Assembly (NCBI RefSeq): GCF_040371085.1
Contig: NZ_JAMBMT010000001.1
Location: 1,178,001 to 1,242,000 of the forward strand
Reading direction: 5' to 3'
Source: Psychrobacter sp. AH5
GTDB lineage: Bacteria > Pseudomonadota > Gammaproteobacteria > Pseudomonadales > Moraxellaceae
Length of the DNA: 64,000 bases
Positions 58,523-64,000 of this stretch are shown in pieces. Both the position numbers and the translations under genes were made by a program. Numbering within the stretch: position 1 is the stretch's first letter; the number at the start of each line of letters is the position of its first letter. The notes under the pieces were generated by a model. It ran no database searches. It saw nothing but the letters and a program-made list of their open reading frames with translations, and was not told the origin of the DNA.

Positions 58523-60222
58523 GATATTAGAGGACCTTGGTAACTAAAAATATAAATGGCGGCCATGACGATGATGCCACAGAACAACACATAATATAGA
58601 GTAGGTAAAATAGTACGCCGAAGCGTCGCGCCCTCCATACCAAGTAAACCCACCGTTGCAGAGGCAGCCACCACGTTATGTATGGCAATCATATTACCCG
58701 CTGCGGCACCAACAGCTTGAGACGCTATGATTAAAGAAGGTGAAATACGTAGGCTCACCGCCGCTTCATACTGAAATTGACTAAACATCATGTTAGAAAC
58801 GGTATTAGAACCCGCGATAAAGGCCCCTAGTGCACCAATGGTAGAACTAATTAACGGAAAAGCGTTGCCAAAAGTACCTGTAAACAACTCAGCACTGGCA
58901 ACTGGCATACTCGCGACATCGGATAGATTGACCCCAGAGTTGATAAAAATCCGAACCATAGGGATGGTAAAAATAAGCACAAACCCAGCGCTTAAGACGG
59001 TTTTGCTTGATTCGCTCAAAGCATCACCCAGCGCACGCGTTGGATTTTTAGTTTGTACAAAAGCTGCGATTAAGGCGCTGATTAACAACAGGCCGCCGGG
59101 CAAGTATAAAGGACTAAAACCTGCACTGATATCGGCCTCGCCCAAAATCGTATTAAAATCTAGCGTGGCGCTGCTGAGCAAGTCCTTAAAGCCAGCAAAC
59201 ATTCTCGAACACACCAGTAGCAGCGCCACTAGCAAGTAAGGAAACCATGCCATCAGCGTAGACATGGTCTTGCCTGCTGGGGTGGCCACATCTTCTTTGC
59301 TGACCACCAGTTTACCCATCCAATCGCTTGGCCAGCTGCTTTTGGCTTCAAAGTCCCACGTGGTCTTTGGTACCAAAAATCCTTTTTTAGCCGCCTGAAT
59401 GACAATCGCCACACTGACCAGTCCACCAACCAACGATGGAAATTCAGGACCCAAGAAAATACCCGTTAAAGCGTAAGGTACAGTGAAGGCTAACCCTGCA
59501 AAGATGGCAAAGGGCCAAATGGCTAAGCCTTCTTTCCAGCTTTTATTTTTACCAAAAAAGCGGGTGAGCATCATCACCATCAGCAGCGGCATAAACGTCC
59601 CAATCACACCGTGAATGATCGCCACTTGGGTGGTAATCAGTTGTAAAAATTCTTCCCATTGCATGCCTTCTTGCGCCAGCAGCGCACTGATGGCCACGGT
59701 ATCTAGACCCTTATTCACCCCAATGACAATCGGCGTACCGACCGCCCCGAACGATACGGGCGTGCTTTGGATCATCATCCCCATAAGCACCGCACCCAAT
59801 GCAGGGAACCCTATCGCGACCAGCAGCGGTGCCGCAATTGCAGCCGGTGTGCCAAAGCCTGCCGCACCTTCAAGAAACGTCCCAAAACACCATGCAATGA
59901 TGATGGCTTGCACTCGGCGGTCAGGCGATACGTTGATAAAACCTGCACGAATCACTGCAATAGCGCCCGTGTGTTTTAGAGTATTTAATAAGAACAGGGC
60001 ACCAAATACGATCCACAATACCGATATCGTAATCACGGTCCCTTGAAGAATAGAGGACGACACGCGGTTAAACGTCATGTCCCAAATAAAAAGTGCGAGC
60101 GCGGCAGTCACCGCCAAAATGATCGGCATGGTTTTTTTGGCCGACCATTGTAGACCAATAAGAAATACGCCACTGAGTATGATTGGCAATAGGGCAAGTA
60201 GCCCATAGACAGTCTGATTCAA
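58519..60222 (-). CDS. lldP: L-lactate permease
   Basis: A 567-residue LctP-family lactate:proton symporter with about 12-14 helices. Marks: [40 protein letters not shown], and near the C-terminus [25 protein letters not shown] and [27 protein letters not shown]. It begins the lactate operon. The start codon is TTG, with GGGAGAGGG about 6 bases upstream and no better in-frame start, a rather rare choice that may limit translation. Divergent from the LysR gene across 242 bases. Confidence 0.94.
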   Translation of the reverse strand: MNQTVYGLLALLPIILSGVFLIGLQWSAKKTMPIILAVTAALALFIWDMTFNRVSSSILQGTVITISVLWIVFGALFLLNTLKHTGAIAVIRAGFINVSPDRRVQAIIIAWCFGTFLEGAAGFGTPAAIAAPLLVAIGFPALGAVLMGMMIQSTPVSFGAVGTPIVIGVNKGLDTVAISALLAQEGMQWEEFLQLITTQVAIIHGVIGTFMPLLMVMMLTRFFGKNKSWKEGLAIWPFAIFAGLAFTVPYALTGIFLGPEFPSLVGGLVSVAIVIQAAKKGFLVPKTTWDFEAKSSWPSDWMGKLVVSKEDVATPAGKTMSTLMAWFPYLLVALLLVCSRMFAGFKDLLSSATLDFNTILGEADISAGFSPLYLPGGLLLISALIAAFVQTKNPTRALGDALSESSKTVLSAGFVLIFTIPMVRIFINSGVNLSDVASMPVASAELFTGTFGNAFPLISSTIGALGAFIAGSNTVSNMMFSQFQYEAAVSLRISPSLIIASQAVGAAAGNMIAIHNVVAASATVGLLGMEGATLRRTILPTLYYVLFCGIIVMAAIYIFSYQGPLIS

Positions 60223-60464
60223 AATTCCCTCTCCCTGTTATCGTCTGTGCATCCTTGAACACCACTCTTAAACGCCGCCCTTAAACACAGTCCTTACATA
60301 CAGCCACTCAATCGCTCAGATTAACAGCCTCATTGTGCTTAGGGTAGAATTCACACACTCTAACTTTACGCTTTACAAGTGCAAAGATAAACAGCATGAT
60401 CAGACAAGGTTATTTTCCTTTTTTGCTATAATACGAAATATATTACCCTAATTAGAGAATCGGT

Positions 60465-61370
60465 ATGATCAAAGCTGATGACATGGTTTTGTTTGTTTTG
60501 GTGGTCGATGAAGGCTCTTTTTCCAAAGTTGCTGACAAACTGGCGCTGACCAATTCTGTAGTGAGCAAACGTATCGCGCGCCTAGAAGCCAACTTAAATG
60601 CACAATTGCTCTACCGAACCACCCGAAAACTCAGCTTGACCGATGCCGGCCGAACGCTGTATCAAAAAGCCAAATTGGCTCAGCTTGCCTTTCAAGAAGC
60701 GGAAAATGCTGTCATCGGCTATGGCGAAAACATGAAAGGCTATATCCGCGTCACCGCCCCTGTGGTCTCTTCTGACTTACTACTCAGCACGGCTATCGCT
60801 GAATTTTGTAAAAAATATCCTGAGATAACCGTAGAGCTATACATCACCAACCGTTTGATTGATTTGGTCGAAGATGGCTTTGATTTGGCCATCCGAACGG
60901 CGGAGCTTGAAGACTCCTCCTTGATTGTCAAACGCCTGATAGACAGTCAATGGGTGATTTGCGCCACGCAAAACTACCTCAATCAGTACGGCACGCCAAA
61001 GGCACCAAAACAACTGCAAAACCACGAATGCCTGATTTATAAATTTGACAATACCAGCAGCGACTTGTGGCCGTTATTTGAAGACGGCGCGGAGCTGCTG
61101 TTGCCTGTATATGGGCGCTTTTATAGCAATCATTTAAGCGCCATCAAGCACGCCGCGCTTAGTGATTTGGGCATTGCCTTTTTGCCGCAAGCCTTGGTCT
61201 ATAACGCGTTACAAGAGCAGCGCCTCACGCAGATTTTGCAGCCCTTTACCCGTAAGCGCATGGGCATGTACGCGGTGTATCCCAAATCAAAACAGCCCGA
61301 TCAAAAGCTCAAATTATTGGTTGCTTATTTGCAAGACGCGCTAAAAGACAAAGAAGCCTACTACTGCTAA
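60465..61370 (+). CDS. LysR-family transcriptional regulator, likely of the lactate operon
   Basis: A 301-residue LysR-type regulator. The winged helix spans residues 1-65 (VDEGSFSKVADKLALTNSVVSKRIARLE, then YRTTRKLSLTDAGR). The effector domain follows (GYIRVTAPVVSSDLLLSTAIAEF, IRTAELEDSSLIVKRL, ALSDLGIAFLPQALV). It diverges from lldP, the usual position of a LysR regulator next to its target; E. coli instead uses the GntR protein LldR. A -10-like TATAAT lies at 60427-60432 before the gene. The inducer is unknown; lactate is the guess from context. Confidence 0.88.
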   Translation: MIKADDMVLFVLVVDEGSFSKVADKLALTNSVVSKRIARLEANLNAQLLYRTTRKLSLTDAGRTLYQKAKLAQLAFQEAENAVIGYGENMKGYIRVTAPVVSSDLLLSTAIAEFCKKYPEITVELYITNRLIDLVEDGFDLAIRTAELEDSSLIVKRLIDSQWVICATQNYLNQYGTPKAPKQLQNHECLIYKFDNTSSDLWPLFEDGAELLLPVYGRFYSNHLSAIKHAALSDLGIAFLPQALVYNALQEQRLTQILQPFTRKRMGMYAVYPKSKQPDQKLKLLVAYLQDALKDKEAYYC

Positions 61371-61423
61371 AGCACTAGTTTTATAAGCGGCCTCACACCC
61401 AACTGTTTTATCAGATATAAAAA

Positions 61424-61443
61424 AGCCACCTGTTTGGGTGGCT
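61424..61443 (-). terminator. Terminator-like hairpin
   Basis: AGCCACC-TGTTTG-GGTGGCT. The T-run (six T) is on the minus strand, while on the plus strand, where it would serve the LysR gene, only ATTTAATATTTTT follows. Confidence 0.6.
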
Positions 61444-61546
61444 GATTTAATATTTTTCTGTGACATTCCAGATAGCGATACTGAGCTATGCTGAAGAAAC
61501 CGTAGAGATAAACTTGGTAAACTAAGCGTATTAACCGGAGTTTATC

Positions 61547-61822
61547 ATGACCAAGAAAGTAAGAACCTACAGTGACGAATTTAAAGCCGAAGCTGTTAAG
61601 AAGATAGCAGACAACAATGGCAATATTTCAGCGACCGCAAAGCAGCTTGGCATCGCCATGCAGACCTTATCAAACTGGCACAGTAAAGCCAATCAAGGCA
61701 AACTTATCGGCACAGAACAATATGATCCTGAGCTTATGGCAGCTATTCAGGAAATAAAGCAGCTCAAGCGGCAGCTTAAAGTTGCCGAAGAGGAGCGCGA
61801 AATACTAAATGAGGAGGGATAA
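61547..61822 (+). CDS. IS3-family transposase OrfA
   Basis: A 91-residue DNA-binding OrfA: helix-turn-helix (TYSDEFKAEAVKKIADNNGN, then SATAKQLGIAMQTLSNWHSKA) and a leucine-zipper-like end (EIKQLKRQLKVAEEEREIL). OrfA recognises the IS ends. Its frame ends NEEG-stop and overlaps the orfB start by 14 bases. Canonical OrfA would run on as EREILKKATAYFA; here that continuation is found 60-odd bases later in another frame. Confidence 0.9.
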   Translation: MTKKVRTYSDEFKAEAVKKIADNNGNISATAKQLGIAMQTLSNWHSKANQGKLIGTEQYDPELMAAIQEIKQLKRQLKVAEEEREILNEEG

Positions 61823-62771
61823 AGCGAAGCACTGCTTCGCCCCGACGCAAGGTGAGAGCTATGCTCGAGTTGGCGACGGCGTACTTTGCGAAAAACAGTT
61901 AGTAAAGTACGCCTTTATCAAAGACAACCAGCAAGTCTTTAGCATCAGTAGAATGTGCCGCGTACTCAGCGTTAAACCATCAAGCTACTACGACTGGCTG
62001 AGTCGTGAAATCAGCTGTCAGCAGATACACCGCAATCAGTGCGAGCTACTAGTTAAAGCCGCTCATAGTGAAGCTCGTGAGCGCTATGGTGTTGATCGAC
62101 TGCATGCCACGCTCACCGAGCAAGGGCATAATATTAGTCTATACATGGTCAGAAGCATCAAAGAAGAACATAGCATCAAATGCCGTCGTCACAAGCGTTT
62201 TAAAGTGACAACCGACTCTGATCACAACAAACTTGTCTATGACAACGTGCTCGATCAGAAGTTTGATACCAATCGTCCCAATGAATCTTGGGTTAGTGAT
62301 ATTACTTACATCTGGACAAATGAGGGCTGGCTGTATTTAGCAGGCGTTAAAGACTTATACACTAAAGAGCTTGTCGGTTACGCTATCAACAAACGCATGA
62401 CCGCTGATCTAGTATGCCGTGCACTGAATATGGCCATCAAACACAAACGACCTAATAAAGGACTAGTTGTACACTCAGACAGAGGTAGTCAATACTGTAG
62501 CCATGCGTATCATAAGATCATTAAACAGTACCAGTTTATAGGCTCAATGAGCGCTAAAGGTAATTGCTTTGATAACGCGCCCATAGAAAGCTTCTGGGGC
62601 ATATTGAAGAATGAGCTAGTATATCACCAGGACTATAAAACAAGATTTGCAGCCATCAGCGATATCATTGGCTATATTGAGCTGTACTACAACCAAACGA
62701 GGATTCAAAAGGGTTTGGCCTATAAATCGCCAAGACAGGTGTGGTTTGATTATTATCGTCAGGCTGCGTAA
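61809..62771 (+). CDS. IS3-family transposase OrfB (DDE integrase)
   Basis: A 320-residue DDE transposase. Catalytic residues: Asp in WVSDITYIW, Asp in VHSDRGSQYCS, Glu in NAPIESFWGILKNEL. HTH_21-type region ARERYGVDRLHATLTEQGHNIS precedes, and the end is VWFDYYRQAA. The core homology starts near KYAFIKDNQQVFSISRMCRVL. The first ~28 residues (from MRRDKAKHC) come from an unusual spacer between orfA and orfB and may not be translated if the protein is made by frameshifting. Confidence 0.9.
   Translation: MRRDKAKHCFAPTQGESYARVGDGVLCEKQLVKYAFIKDNQQVFSISRMCRVLSVKPSSYYDWLSREISCQQIHRNQCELLVKAAHSEARERYGVDRLHATLTEQGHNISLYMVRSIKEEHSIKCRRHKRFKVTTDSDHNKLVYDNVLDQKFDTNRPNESWVSDITYIWTNEGWLYLAGVKDLYTKELVGYAINKRMTADLVCRALNMAIKHKRPNKGLVVHSDRGSQYCSHAYHKIIKQYQFIGSMSAKGNCFDNAPIESFWGILKNELVYHQDYKTRFAAISDIIGYIELYYNQTRIQKGLAYKSPRQVWFDYYRQAA
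61824..61866 (+). repeat. Two palindromes in the spacer between orfA and orfB
   Basis: GCGAAGC-ACT-GCTTCGC at 61824-61840 and GAGC-TAT-GCTC at 61856-61866. The 10-mer GAGCTATGCT of the second also occurs in the left terminal repeat (61483-61492). Confidence 0.7.
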
Positions 62772-62817
62772 TTAAAATCTCCCAAGTTTATGTCTACGGG
62801 ATTGACGGCAGGGGTCA

Positions 62818-62980
62818 GCATTTAAAGTGGTGTACTTAGCCACCCAGCAGGTATCCAAAAAGTGGTCGATGCCCATTCGTAACTGGACGTCTGCTTTGAA
62901 TCGCTTTATGATTATGTTTGATGATCGTATAAGCAGGCATTTAATCTAAATGGCAGTTACACAGAATCTGAGATGGGCTC
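62818..62980 (+). mobile_element. Severed C-terminus and right end of an IS256-family transposase
   Basis: The plus strand from 62818 reads AFKVVYLATQQVSKKWSMP, then IRNWTSALNRFMIMFDDR and ISRHLI-stop at 62947-62949. This is the well-conserved C-terminus of IS256 (mutator) transposases. The stop is followed by GGCAGTTACACAGAAT, resembling the terminal repeats of the family. The rest of the gene is missing; the IS3 element begins immediately upstream. Confidence 0.85.
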
Positions 62981-63069
62981 GTTACCTGTTCAAATAACCA
63001 TTGTAATCATCACTAGTATAATTACTAACTGATATACTCGGGGCGGTTCAATAACCTTAAATGATTAAG

Positions 63070-63560
63070 TCAATCTAAAATATTCTTAGACACGTTGCCC
63101 GTAGCATTGAACTCTAAAAAGCATTGTTTCACTACTTATAAATAGCTAATAACCGTTGTGGAATTATGAAGTTCTCCATTAACATACTCCCAATCCTCTT
63201 TGGAGGCGTCTGGATTATACGCTGTTCTAACATCTAAATTCCCTTAATTATCATAGTCTAACAGTATTAAAAGACATCTCCCATTTGCTAGATAGATAGT
63301 TAGATTCAACAGTTCAACCTCTTTTTCTGCGAGCTCATTTTCTATTGTTATCTTCCCTCTACAATAAGCGTTTGACTTGGCTTATCAATCATACGTAACT
63401 GGTTTATTTCCCTTGCCTTCTTTACCTGAATATCCAGAAATAGTTACTGATACCAGATACCATCTCCGCCTTTTCTAGCCATTGCTGCATTGTCAGCTTT
63501 ACAGTAATTGCATACATTAATAAATGAGGATTATCGTACTCAGTCTAAGTTGAATATTAA
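63070..63560 (-). pseudogene. Decayed gene of unknown family
   Basis: On the minus strand a continuous protein-like text runs with stops and one frame change: INVCNYCKADNAAMARKGG, DGIWYQ-stop-LFLDIQVKK, AREINQLRMIDKPSQTLIVEG, then in the next frame KITIENELAEKEVELLNL, TIYLANGRCLLILLDYDN-stop-GNLDVRTAY, NPDASKEDWEYVNGELHN, STTVISYL-stop-VVKQCF and LEFNATGNVSKNILD-stop. That is about 165 residues with three internal stops and one frameshift. Codon-level sense is far better than chance, so this was a gene. I do not recognise the family; a CxxC motif is near its start. Confidence 0.6.
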
Positions 63561-63760
63561 GGTTCATGAACCATTTATTTTTATATTGACTATAGGTCAT
63601 TGTTTTTACTAGATAATTATCTATTTTAACTCGCGAACCCAACTTTAGGTAGCCATAAGTTAAATAGACTCTATTTAGTACGGTGCTACGTATTATGCTT
63701 GTTCATTTTACTACTGTAGATATGTGGCTTTAGTTATAGCAACATGTCGGCTCCAAACTA

Positions 63761-64000
63761 CTAATAATCGCTATCGCGATATATAGTGATTTGCGCTTCT
63801 TTAGCAAAATCCTCATAACTCACCGCCGCTTGCTTATCACTTTGCGACGTAGATTGTTCTGTAGCTATTGGTTCTGGCTCAGAGGTTGGCTTCACTACGG
63901 GCTGCTCAGTTGCGGAATCAATTTGCTGTTTGCGGTTTGCTACAGGAACGTTCAATGCAGCATTGTCATTTATGCTACTGGCGCTACTATCGAAGTCATC
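63761..64000 (-). CDS. C-terminal part of an unidentified Glu/Ser/Pro-rich protein (partial)
   Basis: The frame is open to the right edge and enters the window as DDFDSSASSINDNAALNVPV; the TTG at 63955 is therefore not a real start. The visible 79 residues are low-complexity (TEQPVVKPTSEPEPIATEQS, then TSQSDKQAAVSYEDF) and end AKEAQITIYRDSDY-TAG. This resembles the disordered tail of a larger membrane or envelope protein; no family can be named. Confidence 0.6.
   Translation of the reverse strand, partial: DDFDSSASSINDNAALNVPVANRKQQIDSATEQPVVKPTSEPEPIATEQSTSQSDKQAAVSYEDFAKEAQITIYRDSDY

Larger units (their letters stand above)
61482..62817 (+). mobile_element. IS3-family insertion sequence with 36-bp imperfect terminal repeats
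   Basis: Left end TGAGCTATGC...AGATAAACTTGG (61482-61517) and right end, read inward, TGACCCCTGC...AGACATAAACTTGG (62817-62782) match over 36 bases. The best block is CCGTAGA(G/C)ATAAACTTGG. It encodes orfA and orfB. I looked for but did not find a target-site duplication: 5' flank ATAC, 3' flank GCAT. The right flank is a severed IS256 transposase, so an adjacent deletion is likely. Confidence 0.85.
62818..63760. other. Region without intact genes right of the IS3 element
   Basis: 943 bases. It holds the tail of an IS256-family transposase (62818-62949), a possible IS256 end to about 62980, and the minus-strand remains of a dead gene (about 63070-63560). In 62980-63070 and 63560-63760 I see nothing supportable. 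Confidence 0.7.

Noticed and set aside
61424..61443. Hairpin as a firm terminator for the LysR gene
   Set aside because: The continuous T-run is on the opposite strand; on the coding strand the tail is interrupted.
51904..62817. An active composite transposon carrying lactate genes
   Set aside because: The left IS is decayed and too diverged from the right one to move the segment; only a historical link can be argued.
61470..62830. Target-site duplication of the IS3 element
   Set aside because: The 3-5 bases on each side (ATAC and GCAT) do not match, even if the ends are shifted by three bases.

Overview
The window looks like a Moraxellaceae chromosome, most likely Psychrobacter. The protein sequences are gammaproteobacterial, the DNA is moderately AT-rich, and Shine-Dalgarno sites are of the AAGGA type. 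The large NAD-dependent glutamate dehydrogenase, the Sat/CysH/DUF934/CysI sulfur set and the paired bacterioferritins fit that family. This assignment is by recognition only; no search was run. I saw no tRNA, rRNA or CRISPR array.

Layout. 0-11 kb: gdhB, then sbcD-sbcC (minus) with a possible 36-residue membrane peptide behind sbcC. 11-24.4 kb: a sulfur assimilation block with cysG, an SDR oxidoreductase, cysH, DUF934-cysI, sat, a lipoprotein, two tandem sulfate-binding lipoproteins and cysT-cysW-cysA. Together these import sulfate, activate it, reduce it to sulfide and make the siroheme used by CysI. 24.4-27 kb: an ArsR regulator, then bfd behind a good Fur-box candidate and two bacterioferritin subunits, one keeping the ferroxidase ligands and the other the heme methionine. 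27-42.5 kb: MFS exporter, yghU, DUF1176 protein, DEAD-box helicase with a long leader, DUF819 protein, secreted WG-repeat protein, frmA, a frameshifted MFS gene and a UvrA-like ATPase. 42.5-46.4 kb: a minus-strand operon of a fused ATP-grasp/alpha-E protein, a transglutaminase-like protein and an Anbu-type proteasome homologue. This conserved but functionally obscure association is the best candidate for an unusual system here.

46.8-51.7 kb: nhaC, a SnoaL-like gene that has lost its 3' end and abuts an unrelated membrane-protein fragment, mtfA, a lipoprotein and a small membrane-anchored protein. 51.9-52.25 kb holds two decayed IS3-family transposase ends. 52.4-61.4 kb is a lactate module: ppc, lldD, dld, lldP and a divergent LysR regulator. 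On its right is an IS3-family element with recognisable 36-bp ends (61482-62817). This element abuts the severed C-terminus of an IS256-family transposase and then a dead gene. The lactate module therefore sits between IS3-type sequences in opposite orientation. The window ends in the C-terminus of an unidentified Glu/Ser/Pro-rich protein.

Start codons were moved downstream of the longest reading frame where a Shine-Dalgarno site, signal peptide or family length favoured it; each case is stated.
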